The notes: generated by a model from the sequence alone, not told the origin. 64,000 nt of DNA from Purpureocillium takamizusanense (GCF_022605165.1 NC_063070.1:1488001-1552000); one strand, 5' to 3'; positions 45,952 through 57,620 are shown, numbered from the stretch's first letter. Program-made: numbers and translations.

Positions 45952-46932
45952 TTAGGCGTCGACAAAGGCCTTGACGTTGCTGAGCCAGCGGAGATACTCG
46001 CGCTGCTCCTTGACATCGACGTAGTCGGGCACAAACACGGCCATGGCCTGAGTGATGCCGCGCTCCTCGAGGAAGCGCTCCATGAGCACCTGAAGGTCCT
46101 CGTCGAGGGAGCCGAACGGAGGGCCGGGGTAGACGTCGGCACGGCGCTGGGCAGCCTCAGGGGACTCCACCTTGGCCACCTTGGCGTCCTCGTAGTAGAA
46201 CATGTTCTCGACGACAATGTTGCCGTCCTGGGCGGTGGCGTCGATGTTGAGCGCGCCAGCCGTCTTGCCAGGCTTCTCGATGACGATGGACAGGTTGATG
46301 GGCGCGGCCGTCTCCTCGTCGAGGTCGTCCTCGAGATCTTCCTCCAGCTCCTCCTCAGGGCGCGCCGACGCCTTGTTGCCCTGCTTGCTGGAGCTCTGCA
46401 GCGCGGCATCGTCGTCGTCGGCGACGTCCTCATCCTCGAGCGCGGGATCCTCGGAGAAGGGGTCGTAGTTGGTGATGTCGGCAATGGAAAAGCTCACCGT
46501 GATCCTGTGAAAGCGTCAGCCCTGAAGTTCCAGCCCGGTAACCGGCGCAGGGATCCGAAGGGGGGCTCACTTTTCCTCACCAAAAGAGCGCGTCAGCTTG
46601 ACAACCTCCTGGCCGGCCGTGTCGATCAGCTCAAAGGGGCTGTTGTCCAGAAAGTCCTTGACGCTCGCAGGCTGCTGCTCATTGGCCTTCATCTCCTCTT
46701 CAATCTGAATCTCGCTCTCGAGCTTCGCAGACAACTCGTCGTCAGTCTCACCGTCGGCGGCCCTCCGGCCGGCGGTCGAGGAGAAGGCTGCTCGCGAGGT
46801 TCGCATGGCGCCAAGGAAGGCAGGCGAGGCTCTGGAGAACGCAACGGGGCGGGCTGAGGCACGCAACGTGGAGGCGCTCATGCGACTAATGGCCCGCGTG
46901 GCCGACCGCGCGAATGTCCTGGCGGAAAGCAT
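45952..46932 (-). CDS. MAM33: Mitochondrial acidic matrix protein, MAM33/p32 family
   Basis: Exons 46932-46571 and 46504-45952 (66-bp intron) encode 304 aa. The first 45-50 residues are rich in Arg, Ser and Ala without acidic residues (MLSARTFARSATRAISRMS), a mitochondrial presequence. The body has LESEIQIEEEMKANEQ and DFLDNSPFELIDTAGQEVVKLTR, then after the intron ITVSFSIADITNYD, a very acidic stretch (EEELEEDLEDDLDEE), PINLSIVIEKPGKTAGALNI and the C-terminal FLEERGI and DYVDVKEQREYLRWLSNVKAF, typical of this trimeric doughnut-shaped family. In yeast MAM33 supports mitochondrial translation and cytochrome oxidase biogenesis. The exon boundary (AA|G ATC) is confirmed by frame. Confidence 0.92.
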
Positions 46933-47574
46933 CTTGGCTGTGTGGATTGGTGATGGCTCAGAGGCAGAGAGAGAGATGGACAGACGAAGGATGCGATGAT
47001 GTCGGCTTGAGATGGCAGAGCTCTGGAAATTTTTGGGAGCCGGCGCTAACTAAACAGGGAGCTTCATCAGCCAGGGTCCACCACATTCACGTGATGGCTG
47101 GACGTGAAGCACAGAATCGAATCTACGAAGTGACGAACGTCGCGGTCAAGAAAACGTATGGACTGGACTTTGGCATTTCAAAGTAACAGGTTTGGTTCAT
47201 TCATTTCTGTCGTAAAATTGCGCCTGAGTCATGATGCCACCTCAGCTAGCCGGTGCGCTCCGCTTTGCCGTCCTCCCGCCCCTGCCCGAGCCTCAGCGCT
47301 CCGCTCAGCGTGTGCCAGCTCGCTCTATCGTCATCTAAGGTAACGCCATGACAGAGGCCAGCGTGAACGCATGAAGGGCTAGAGAGGTGGTAATGTTGTG
47401 CCTTTCTCTAGCCTGCGTGGTTTCGGTAAAGTCACCTCGCTAAAGTGTGTGATGAGGTGACCTAGTCGCCCATGAGTGTTTCGAGATCTCGCATGTACTG
47501 CGGCGACTGGATCGTATTATCCGCAGAAACAATTGTGGTTTATGGAGCCATTTCTTTGCTTTGCAGTATCCGCC
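46933..47574. other. Intergenic region between MAM33 and TMA16
   Basis: 642 bp containing the MAM33 promoter. No ORF of interest. Confidence 0.4.
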
Positions 47575-48271
47575 CTAGTTGATGCCCTTGTTCGGAAAGT
47601 CAGCTTGCCGCACGCTGCCCGCGCTCGACATCTTGATCCATGGAAGTGTTGTCAGTCTCGCCCACGAGCCCTCCCACTGGACTAGTAGCTTCGCATTTTC
47701 CTCTTTGATGATATCCGGAATAACTTTGCGTGTCAGTGCCGACTAGGTATTGACTAAACTGCGAGAATGTCCTTACCGAAACCGTTTTTGAACTCTGTTC
47801 TTAGGGCAGCAATCTTCATCTTGAGCAAGTCCTCCCTAGCGCTGCCAGGCCGCCCTGGCCTTCGCGTCTTTTTCAAGGAGTCGTACTCCTCATCATACTG
47901 GCGGATGAATCTGACCGAGATGAGTTTGAGTCTGAGAGCGGCCGACGGCAAACTTACTCTTCCACAAACTGCTGTGCCGTAGCGACGTCGACAGGGCTGT
48001 CGTCCCTTCCTTTGAGCCTCTCCTGGAAGAATGCCACGCGGTCAACTGTCAGAGCGTCAGTGTTAGTGACTGACTGGCCTTGAGATGGGCCAAACACACC
48101 GATGGGCTGTTCCTTTTTACTCCTCGCCTCGGCCAGCTTCTGCAGCCTCAAGTCCCTCACACCAGCCTTGTGCAGGCGCAGTGAGTCTCGCGACTTTTCA
48201 TGCAGAGCGTTGACCTCACCGTTGCGCTTCTTAGCGATCTGCTTCCGGGTCTTTGAGAGCGATGAAGGCAT
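47575..48271 (-). CDS. TMA16: Translation machinery-associated protein 16
   Basis: Four exons, 48271-48100, 48045-47958, 47910-47777 and 47723-47575, encode 180 aa, close to yeast TMA16 (178). TMA16 binds pre-60S particles in the nucleolus/nucleus. Exon 1 gives MPSSLSKTRKQIAKKRNGEV and HEKSRDSLRLHKAGVRD. The first intron (54 bp) is a multiple of three and open, so an unspliced reading adds 18 false residues; removing it gives EQPIVDRVAFFQERL. The second intron (47 bp) leads to VEEFIRQYDEEYDSLKK. The third (53 bp, GTAAGG) must be removed to reach FVIPDIIKEENAKLLVQWEG and WARLTTLPWIKM, the conserved C-terminus; otherwise translation stops at 47754. All junctions are frame-consistent. Confidence 0.9.
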
Positions 48272-49405
48272 GACGGCAGTTGATGTGATGCGATGACGAG
48301 ATTCAAGAATCGAGGATCGATCTTCTTCAATAATGGCCGACGCAGTGGATCTTTCGGGGAGCGGCCGTCAACTTTTTCTTGGTTTCAGGGCCCCACCAGC
48401 AATGGACCCTGAGGCGGCGGAGCCGCCAGCGGTTGAAAGCCGGCCCAGCCCACTTCATCGGCCGGGCTGTCGCCGTTCTGTCTGTGGAGAGAAAGCCTGC
48501 TGCACATGACGGAACAGGCTGGAGCACAAGCGGCGTCACAGCCTCAGAAGCGCCCCGTTAAAGTAAACAGGGAGGCTCTCGTCCGATAGCCAGGGCCGCC
48601 AATGCACATCACGGGTGAAGTGAAGGCAGCACCATGCGCGCGCTATGGAGGCTGGAAATACCTGCAGTTGTGGTGTCCTTGCCTCAAACAAAGGTGATTC
48701 ACCTCCAGGTAGCGAGATTTTGACGTTTCGCGGCCAGATCTGGGTTGGCGGTTGCTGGGGGAATGCAGCGGTCCTGGGCTATCCCGCTTTAGGCTATAAA
48801 CCGCTGGATAGACGCGACAGGCTCCACCGCCGGGCCGCCCATCAACGCGCCCTGCCCACTGCAGGTCGCACTCCTCTCAGTGAGAGTACCTTACACCCTG
48901 GTACGCGTCGGTTGGTGGTCCTTGCCGCCAGACCCTCTCCGCGCACTTACCGGGATCTGGCGTGTCTGCTTGCTCTGATTCCTTCAACTACTAACCTCGG
49001 CCGCTGCCTCCTCCATCTTCAGCTTCAACCACATACTCTCCTGGTTTGCATCTATCGTTTCACCGCCAGTCCGACGCGCATCGCTGCACCGTCCCCTGTC
49101 CCGCCGCGGCCAATCTGCTTACGCTCCGTGCGCCTCTTCGACTGATGCTGCTCGGCGTTCCGTCGCGTGCTTCGACCATCGACCGCGTCTTGTGATCCCG
49201 GACACGTCTTCGGGCCACACGACGTCATTATACTAGCTGACGATTCCACGTCTGCACCCCGGAGTGCCGCGACATTTGATTGCTGGGCTTAGCGCAGCCT
49301 TGGCTAGGAGGAGCCTCGACGGCTGTTAGGGTAGTTGGTTAAGGAGTGAGCCATTGGCTCCAAACACTCGCTTGGTCTGGCAAGTGCCAGCCTCCAGTTT
49401 GGACG
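48272..49405. other. Divergent promoters of TMA16 and EXO1
   Basis: 1.1 kb between two start codons. No gene. A sequence resembling a tRNA A-box near 49325-49345 has no matching T-arm. Confidence 0.45.
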
Positions 49406-51719
49406 ATGGGCGTCTCTGGTGCGTTGTGCATAGTCTACAGCACGTCATCACGCTGCTAACACGACTAAGGACTGCTGCCGCTCCTCAAGTCCATCCAGCA
49501 TCCGCTGGAGCTGACAAAATGCAAGGGTGAAACACTCGGCGTTGACGCGTATGGCTGGCTTCACCGTGCTGCATACTGCTGTGCTGCTGAACTGGGCCAG
49601 GGCAAACCTACCAAGAAGTGAGCGTGACCCTGCTGGTTCATAGAACGAGTTCCGTGTTGACTGTGGCGTTAGGTATATAAACGCGGCCATGCACCGCGTC
49701 CGGATGCTCCGTCACTTTGGCATCACTCCGTACATGGTCTTCGACGGCGACTACCTCCCGAGCAAGGCAGCCACTGAGGAATCCCGAGCACACAAACGAG
49801 ACGAAAGAATGAAGCTGGCTCGGGAGCTCCTCAAGGCAGGAAAGCCCACTCAGGCAACCCAGGAGTTCCAAAGATGCATCGACATCACCCCTGAGATGGC
49901 TTCTGCCGTGATCCAACTGCTAAAGGAAATGGACATTCCGTACGTCGTGGCTCCGTACGAGGCGGACGCGCAACTAGTCTACCTCGAGCGCCAAGGCCTC
50001 ATCAGCGGCATCATCTCGGACGACTCTGATCTTCTCGTCTTTGGAGCCAAGAGGCTCCTCACTAAGCTCGACCAGTACGGCAACTGCATAGAAATTAAAC
50101 GGCGTGACTTTTGCGCGTGCCGCGAGGTCTCGCTGACTGGCTGGACGGATACCGACTTCCGACGCATGGCCATCATGAGCGGCTGCGACTATCTTGATGG
50201 ACTACCGGGAGTTGGCCTGAAGACTGCATACCGTATGCTGCGAAAGTGCAAGACACCTGAGCGGGTCATTCGAATGCTGCAGTTCGAGGGGAAGCGCGTC
50301 TCGGAGAACTATTTGACGCAGTTTTACCAGGCGGAGCTGACATTTCTGCACCAATGGGTGTTCTGCCCGACCAAGAAGGAGCTCGTGCACCTAACAGAAC
50401 TGGGAGAGTCAAGGACGGCCGGGGAGATGCCATATATTGGTTCATACGTCGAGCCGTCACTTGCAAACGCCATCGCGGCAGGCGACGTCAATCCCATCAC
50501 GAAGGAACCGCTTCGGCCCCCAACGACTCCTTCTAAGCGGAGGCACTCTCAGACCTTGGCGACGCTGCCCGGGAAACTGCCTGCAAAGCCTATAGGCTCG
50601 TACTTCAAGGGGCACTCCCGAGTCCCAATGGGCGAAATGGACCCAAATTGCTTCTCTGTTGACCCTCAACGAGTCGCACAGATCACGGACGGAGGGATGG
50701 TGCCCCGTGTCTTTCCACTGCCCAGGCCGTATCTGGACGAGGCGAATACTCTTACAAGCACCGTCTCCTCGAGGACAGCTCCGGCCCCGCGAACCTCGCC
50801 TCGTCTTCAACGGCGGCGAACAGAGCCCATCGCCAACGTGCTTGCTTCGCTCTCCAGCAGCCCTGCACCGACCCGATCTCTGCGTGATGTGGACGTATCC
50901 GCCGGACCCCTGCTCACGGCTGAGGCGGCGAATAGACCAAAGAAGAAGGCGCGACTTTGTCATGAAGTTGACGACGGCTCGCCCAAGAATAGCAAATTCT
51001 TTTCTGTTCCGCAGCGCAAGAGCCCCCGACGGGCCAAGAGCGATGCTTACCTTCTGTCAGATGATTCTATTGAGGAAGCCCTCCGTGGTCTTCCTGACAT
51101 TGATGGATGGAAGCTCACCTCAAAACCCGTCAAGTCTATTTCAATTTTCAACGACAACAGTCAAAAGACTGTCCAGGACACGCAGACCACCGTCGCTGGA
51201 TCACAAACAGATGCTCCGGGCAATGAGACACCAGCCTCGTCGATCGAGATGGCCATGCCTTCCCGAGTTCCGGCCAAGCCGCTCCCTGAGCACTCTCGGA
51301 CAACCCGGACGCCTAACGGCCTGAGCCGCTTTTCCTTCTCCTCCCAATCCTCGGACACGCCTGGCTCTTCCGCGTCGCAGCAATCGTCCATATTCAGCGC
51401 AGCATCCACTGCCTCCACGGCGCCCTCCACCAGCCGATCGAGGCTCACGCCTCTTCAGCGGTTGGGTGCCAGAGCTACAAGTTCTTCTGCGTCCCCGCAT
51501 ATGATCAAGTCGAAGCCGATGGGACAGGTCGCCCGCAAGGGTCCGCCTGTGAACCCGTCATTTGTTCCCCTGCCCAGAGTGGATCTCGACGAGGTGGAGG
51601 CTCTCAACAGGCCATGCGGGAGCGAGGATCAGCTCGTGCCTGACAGCGACGGCGAGGCTGAGGACGAGGTCGAGCTGCCCCCGAAGAAGCTCAATCTCTC
51701 TCGGTTCGCATATTCCTAA
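49406..51719 (+). CDS. EXO1: Exonuclease 1 (Rad2/FEN family, mismatch repair and end resection)
   Basis: Exons 49406-49418, 49470-49617 and 49673-51719 encode 735 aa. The first exon codes only MGVS plus one base, and MGVSGLLPLLKSIQHP appears after splicing. It is a 5'-3' exonuclease and flap endonuclease, nuclear, acting in mismatch repair, resection and meiosis. Metal-binding acidic residues are visible: Asp in GVDAYGWLHRA, Asp in MVFDGDYLP, two Glu-Ala-Asp acids in APYEADAQ, Asp-Asp and Asp in SDDSDLLVFG, and Asp in MSGCDYLDGLPGVGLKTAYR, which leads into the helix-hairpin motif. The C-terminal half is disordered and Ser/Pro-rich. NSKFFSV at about residue 494 resembles the SKFF-type MLH1-interacting (MIP) box. 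The C-terminus is acidic, ending KKLNLSRFAYS. Confidence 0.94.
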
Positions 51720-52728
51720 CCGTGGCAGCCCCCGCCGCGGCCGTTACATCTTGACGTGTCATGATCGTGCATTGCCGGCGTTTGGTAGCCTGCTTTACTG
51801 TATACACTATGCTGCGGAAGTAGTCATGTCCTTAGCGCCTTGGCTGTTGCCAGTGCCTTAGTATAATGGGCCAGTGGCCGGGATTGCATAGCTTTTCGAT
51901 AATGCAAGGAGGATTGCGGCGGACATGCGGGTCCCGTCTCTGGCGAGGACATAGAACGGACCGAGTATCCTATGTGGAACACAACCTGTCAGCTAGGCGT
52001 TATGGATAGGTTCACTGTGCAAATATACTAAGGTGGCCAGGCGTTTTGATGTCACTGGCAGGTTCGTCACGTATTGCCTCAACCATCTGTGACTGTGGAA
52101 TATGTTCTGTCGTGAAGTACGGTACAGTACGTCTACTTGCTGCGCTTGCCTCGCTGGTCACGAGCGCTGGGCGACTCGAGTCACCGCGCAGCGGCACAGA
52201 CAAGAAGTGCTCATGCTGTACATCTTGTATATCAATCACAGGGCCACGCCTCCGCGCTCGTCCCACCCCTATGTTCCGCGGGCAGCTAACATGATGCCCG
52301 TAAGTGAGGCGAAATCCCGCGTTCATCTATATGCGGCGCAAAAGGACGCCTGTGCAATGCTGGGAGAGACCGGTCGTCCGCCATGCCCCATCTGCTGCCC
52401 GGCTCTGCCCGCAGCCCGTGTCTGTAGTCGCAAGGAAGGAAAACGAAGACAAAATGGAGGCGGCCGCTGAGTAAGGCGACAAATTCCAGATAAGTACCGC
52501 TAGACACCCCAAAGAAAATCGCGAGAACAGTGACAATGAAAACCGTTTCCCTCCAACGCCAGGGAAGGCAGCAGCCTACATATCGGCCCAGCCGTTTCGT
52601 GTTTGTGTGAGTCGTCGACAGTTCGTTAGTATGAGACAACAACAAGACTTCCAATCTAATTGTAGGAATATGGCCGATGCGATGCCCCGAGGCGGGTGTC
52701 TTTGCCATGCTATGGGTCGCTGCGTATG
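51720..52728. other. Convergent 3' flanks of EXO1 and the RBR ligase
   Basis: 1 kb, no supported gene. ORFs 52012-52786 on both strands lack motifs; one overlaps the terminal exon of the RBR gene antisense. Confidence 0.4.
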
Positions 52729-54447
52729 TCAACGGCGGGCCGTGGGGGTTGGAGTAGGGTTGGTGAGGTCGGAATTGAATGTCCATTTAGCTGGGTAGTA
52801 TGATCAGCGAAAGTAGAAGCCAGTGAGGTGCATGCGGACGACAAACCTTTGGCGAGATTATCCGCCGTGTCTTCAAGAAGAATCACGCGACGCTTGTTGC
52901 AATATGACGTCTTGTCCATAATATCCACCTTAAGCTTCGAGTCTGAGAGCTCTTGGATGGGCTTTTCAAACATCTCTGACAGGTTCTCCACCGCCATCTC
53001 CAGGTCCTTTTGGTTGTCTTCGAATATCTCAGTCAGGTTGTTCTTGGCGAGGTAGAAGGCGAAGGCGTATGTCCACTTAAGCGTCTGACGGCACGTCTGC
53101 AGCGCCTGGGAGGCGGAATTGAGGTACTGAACCTCGATCCAAGACATACCCGACGTGGTCTGCAGCTGCACCATCTTCTTCTCCGTCTTCTGGGCAATGT
53201 CCTTGTCTAGCTTGGCCGATTGCTCGTGGTTGGCATACCGGTTATAATAGTGCAGGTAGCGCTCCAGCGAAGTGCGGCTCTTGGCCTGTGCGTCGCGGGC
53301 CTCGGATCCACTCTTCTCCTCGTACCGGTTGCAGTTGTACCAACTCGTGCCGTGCTCCGACCACAGACCCATGCACATCCAGCAGAATTCATACTTGCAC
53401 TTCCTGCATGTCATGTGGTTGCATCCACCATTCTTCTCAATGGTTGAGCTGCATTTGGGGCACTCTTTGGTGTTGGCCGAGATCCAGTTCGCTGTCTCCG
53501 AATCGTCCGCACACTTCTTGAGCCACTTCTTAACCAGGCCACAAGGAGCAGGCTGATGATCGGGATTTGGACAGCCAAAGCAGAAGCGATAGCCGCACTG
53601 ACACTCAACCGTCGGCACGATCCTGTCCAGATCCTTCTTCTTGACGCCGCACTCGATGACATTAGGGCAGTCTGGGGCCGGGCACCACTTGAACATGTCC
53701 TTGTCTTCCACGTAGGTGCGGTTGAGCAGGTCATGGTACCTGTCCGTGAGGTCCTCGGTCACGAGCAGGTCCAGCGACCGAGAGTCGAGGACGCGGCCGC
53801 AGCCGTCGGCGGGGCACTGAATTCTAGCCGCTTCGCCTTCGCCACGAATCTTCTGCGTCAGGTACTGCCGATAGCAGTCAACACAGTAGCGGTGACCACA
53901 CTTCATGGCAAACGACTGAAGCCCCTCTTCGTCCTCGCAGCAGATGTCGCAAACGAAGCCGGGGATTGTCTCCAGCTTCGGCAGTGCAGAGGCGTTGTTG
54001 CTCAGGCCAGCAGCCTCGAGCACCTTGTCCGGGCGGTCCATGTAGTCCTCGAGTAAGCGCTCCTTATTCCATCGAAAGTAACGCAGCAATATGGCGGCAT
54101 CCTCTTTGCGCATGTCGAGGATCATATTTACTTCGTTGATCATGTCGTTTTGCTGACGCTGGATATCGGCCGGCTGAAACACCTTGAAGGGGATGACGTG
54201 CGCCTGCCGCTTCGTCTTGTCGATGTCCTTGGCGGACAGGCCGAAATCGGGATCGGGTTCGTCAAAGTCATCTTCATCAAAGTCTGCGGCAGTCAGATAA
54301 GCTATTCCCCCGTCATGGGGTTGCAAATGGGACCATGGAGGCGGTTCTCGCACCATCACCCGCCGAGACGTCCTCGTCGGCGCTGTACTCCTGCATAATC
54401 TCGTCGTCGCTCGACATGTTGGACATGTACTCCTCTTCAGAATCCAT
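52729..54447 (-). CDS. Ariadne-type RBR E3 ubiquitin ligase
   Basis: Exons 54447-54354, 54283-52847 and 52790-52729 encode 530 aa. Domain order is the Ariadne one: acidic N-terminus (MDSEEEYMSNMSSDDE), UBA-like region (MILDMRKEDAAILLRYFRW), RING1 (CDICCEDEEGLQSFAMKCGHRYCVDCYRQ in part), IBR (CQCGYRFCFGCPNPDHQPAPC in part), RING2 (CPKCSSTIEKNGGCNHMTC) with the catalytic Cys in GGCNHM, and the Ariadne domain (YNRYANHEQSAKLDKDI, ASQALQTCRQTLKWTYAFAF). RBR ligases form a thioester on this Cys; Ariadne proteins cooperate with neddylated cullins. The last intron (56 bp) must be removed to give LAKAKWTFNSDLTNPTPTP, the family C-terminus; an unspliced reading gives a longer, wrong tail. The start at MDSEEE is preferred although the frame is open upstream through a Pro/Ala-rich segment. 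Confidence 0.92.
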
Positions 54448-55645
54448 GCCGGTGGTGACGGGCGTGGGTGGAGCGGCGGGCGCGGCTGGCGTGGTGGCAG
54501 CTGAGGCGACGAGACGTTTGGCTGGAGGGTTCTCCCGTGGGTCGGGGCAGATCGTCGCCTCAGCAGCCTTCCGCTTCCTCGTGAGGGGGGGAATTGTGCC
54601 GGCTCGGTGGTGCACGGGCAGGTGCGGGCTCGTCGAGGGTTGGGCGTCGACAAGCTGACACGAGCAGGCCGAAAACACCTTCGAACAGTGAGGGGCAACA
54701 ACGAGCGGGAAGGTATGGCCGAGGAGACGTGGGATGGGGGCAGGCAGTTTTCACGAGCGGGCGTAAAGAACCCGGAAAGGGACAGGCAGAAGATCAGGTT
54801 GAGAGGTGTTGCGGCAATGGGGTAAGGGATGGTGGTGGAGGTTCGAAAAGGTTGAGGTTTTCCACGGCTGGGTTGGTTGCTGTTCCCGGCAGGAGAGAGG
54901 ATGCTGGGTCAGGCGCCCGGGCAGAGGGGACCATGACGAAGGCAGCCGGCCGCGAAGTAAGTTAGTAACTGACTGGGTGGGTGTGGTACTTGGGCACGCT
55001 ACCTACCTTACCTAGTGGTCGGGAGATCCTCGGCCGTGGCTGACTCATGGAGGCGTAGGCGATGCCAGGCGCCCGCTCCAGCCGCGACTGCGAGGGTACT
55101 GGTGGCAAACGACAACAGCCTAGTAGGCTTCAGCTACTAAGGTAGCCTCACCAGCGATCTAGACTGACCCCCCGCCCGCCGAAGGTGGGGCTCTGTGTCC
55201 ACTGGAGCTCAAGGCAGTAGTACGTTAGTACTCCATGGCTTTGGCTTAGTACCCTGGCGTGCCTGGACGCTAGCATGATATTCCATGCTGCTACCCTCTG
55301 ACGGTCCTAGGCTGCAGGCAGCACAAGCTGTTTTGACGATTCTGCTGGCTGCCAGGTCCCTGCCTGGGTTATGCCACCTTGCCTGTCCTTTTATCACGAG
55401 TGATCAACAGGACAACCTGACTCCTTGGTCTCGGGCGAACCAGTCACAGACCAGTATATTTTACACGGCACACCTTATTCTACGTTTCGTACTTGTCAAA
55501 CGACACATATACATATACTGTATATCTATATGCCCGAGTCTGACATTAGTTTTCGGGATGATACTCCGCACGTTATAGAATTCTTCTCCGGGCCCGTAGT
55601 CTCCAAGCGTACGCGCTCCGCGGTTCTCGGCATCGCGTTGCCGCC
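54448..55645. other. Intergenic region upstream of the RBR gene
   Basis: 1.2 kb with the RBR promoter. TACCTACC and TTACCTAG occur near 55000-55013. An AT-rich TATACATATAC-type stretch lies near 55508-55530. No supported gene. Confidence 0.4.
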
Positions 55646-56376
55646 TCAGCCCAGTACCTTTTCGGCCATTGACACTATGAGGCCGATCAGTCAGCAAACT
55701 CGTCAATATCCAGCACGTTCTTTTGAAGCACCCACCATCGGCTCCCGTGCCGTCGGGCTCGATGTGAGTCTCGGTAATCTTGCCGTCTTCGACCTTGAGC
55801 GCGTATCGCTGGCTGCGGACGTTACCAAAGATGGCGGTCCCGTCGAAGCCCACATCCAGGGCCTTGGCCAGCTCAGCGGCTGGGTCAGCGAGGAAGCGGA
55901 TCTGTATTCACACCTATCAGCACGCGATGGCGTCCCCCATCTCATGTCCGAAGGAGCACGTACGCCAGTCTCGCCGGCCGGGTCGAGCTGCTCGCTCCAG
56001 GCCTTCATGCTACACGTAATCAGCGCGTACTCCCTGGTAGCCGACATAATATCGCTGCTCACACAAAAGGGTCGTTGACCGAGACGACAAAGATCTGCCC
56101 TGCCTTTTTGAGGTTGGGGTGGTTGATGTACGAGGGCACATGCTTGCTGGAGCAGGTCCCCGTGAAGGCGCCCGGCACGCCGACAATGTACCCGTTGGCC
56201 GCCTTGAACTCGTCGGCCAGGTTGACTTTGTTGCCGGGTGAGTTCTCCAGGAGCTCAACCGTGGGCACCTCGTCGCCCACCTTGACCCAGGCACGGGATG
56301 TCGCGTGGAAGTTCCGAGCCGCCGCAGCAGCGGGGCGGGAGGAGGCGATGCGTCTGAGTGACACGCGGAAGGCCAT
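55646..56376 (-). CDS. Mitochondrial-type peroxiredoxin (PRX5/Ahp1-like)
   Basis: Four exons, 56376-56063, 56009-55964, 55901-55736 and 55674-55646, encode 184 aa. It reduces peroxides through the peroxidatic Cys75 in VPGAFTGTCSSKHVPSYI; Pro and Thr of the active site are in place. The N-terminus (MAFRVSLRRIASSRPAAAAA) is a typical mitochondrial presequence before VGDEVPTVELLE. Exon 2 is 46 nt (VMKAWSEQLDPAGETG). Exon 4 is only 29 nt, giving VSMAEKVLG and stop; its intron (55735-55675) carries a TGCTGAC branch and CATAG end. Without that splice the frame runs on into sequence unrelated to the family. I see no second Cys in the usual resolving position, so it may be a 1-Cys type working with glutathione or glutaredoxin. 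Confidence 0.9.
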
Positions 56377-57198
56377 TGCGTGAATGCGAAGGCTCGAGGT
56401 CGTCAAGCTAGCAGTGAAATGTGCTGGAGGAAAATGAGGACGACGAGCGTTGGCCGTCAGTAATGCAGTTGCGCCAGGGGGCGAGCAGGCGCCACTGGAG
56501 CTCCAGCCCTTTGAGCTCCCCGCCCAGCCTCGCCACGCCACGCCTTGTCTGCGGAGCCTCCTCTCGTGGTCACTTCGCCTGGGATCGGCTCAACCTGGAA
56601 TGTCTCGGCGGACCCACTGCGTCCCGGCACCACAGGACCGGCAAGGTACTCAACTGCTACTAAGTTTAATGTCTGATTATTGGCACCCACGCCGTCTCGT
56701 CTGAGAGTGAGGGCATTTGCCAATTATACTTCGTACGGTGTAGTTGACTACACCAGTGGTGACCTCGCCGGAAAAGGGATGTTCTCTGGAGGGTATTGCC
56801 GGTCCGAATCTTTCCCGTCTCTTTCATGCCACTACGAGTTGCCGCTACTGCTTAATTCTCGATGAAGTTTGGTATTCCTTGCCATGTCATAGTAAGTACC
56901 TTGGGAAACCACTAGTAATGAATCTGCATCTCTGAGTAAAGGCTAGTCCTACATGACAGGCGCACGAAAGGGCACGACGTTGTGTGAAGAATATCAATGT
57001 TCCCTGCATGCTTTGTTGCCCCCTGAGCCAATTTCACCGAACCTACCCATGAATACCGTCACGCCCCCGACCACCGTTCACAAGACCGACTCGTTCCCCG
57101 TTGAGGCATGCGAGGGTGCCAATACTATGTATCGAACTACGTGTTATATATGCATGAATACCTCCTTGATAGTAAGGCTGGTACTCACCTTCGCGGCG
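56377..57198. other. Intergenic region upstream of the peroxiredoxin gene
   Basis: 822 bp, relatively AT-rich on its right half. It contains the peroxiredoxin promoter; no gene recognised. Confidence 0.4.
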
Positions 57199-57498
57199 TC
57201 AATCAACCGTCCAGACTTCCCGACATTCACAGACATTTCGACAATGCCGCACAGCCCTGTGCTCGCCTCTGGGCGCAATGTACTTCCGTTCCTCGCAGCG
57301 GCCCTCTTTTTCGCAATTATATTGAAAGCCCCTCAAGATCGCCTCGGGCATAATAACGCAGGGGTCGGGACGGTCGCAGAAGGGTTCATAGCTCACAGTA
57401 TAAGGAGCCGTCGGTGTGGGAGTCGTCCAGAGGGGCAGGCCGCGGGCGAGAATGCGAGCGTCGCGGGGGGGCTCCAAGGTTGTCCTCGAAGCTGTCAT
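57199..57498 (-). CDS. Possible Cys-rich small protein, 99 aa
   Basis: Single-exon candidate. It begins MTASRTTLEPPRDARILARG and has cysteines grouped as CDRPDPC, YNCEKEGRCEER and RHCRNVCECREVW, seven in all, over the last 60 residues. A TATAAAA lies on the same strand at 57620-57614, about 115 bp upstream of the ATG. No signal peptide is visible at this start, so either the protein is cytosolic or a first exon with the signal is missing. The frame is open upstream to a stop near 57619, which does not settle the start. The clustered Cys and acidic/basic balance look less random than neighbouring ORFs, but I know no family for it. Confidence 0.4.
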   Translation of the reverse strand: MTASRTTLEPPRDARILARGLPLWTTPTPTAPYTVSYEPFCDRPDPCVIMPEAILRGFQYNCEKEGRCEERKYIAPRGEHRAVRHCRNVCECREVWTVD

Positions 57499-57613
57499 GA
57501 TGGATACACGAAAAGCTGGGGGTTGAGGTAGGTCGATGGGTGTAGCGCCTTTGGTGCCGTATCGTTGCTCAAGTATGAAATAGGCCTCGCAGCGAGCGGC
57601 TCTTGGAGCACCA

Positions 57614-57620
57614 TTTTATA
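57614..57620 (-). promoter_or_regulatory. TATA box upstream of the Cys-rich candidate
   Basis: TATAAAA on the minus strand, about 115 bp upstream of the ATG at 57498; supports transcription of that small ORF. Confidence 0.4.

Noticed and set aside
49325..49400. GGGTAGTTGGTTAAGG resembling a tRNA D-arm
   Set aside because: No T-arm (GGTTCRA) or acceptor stem follows.
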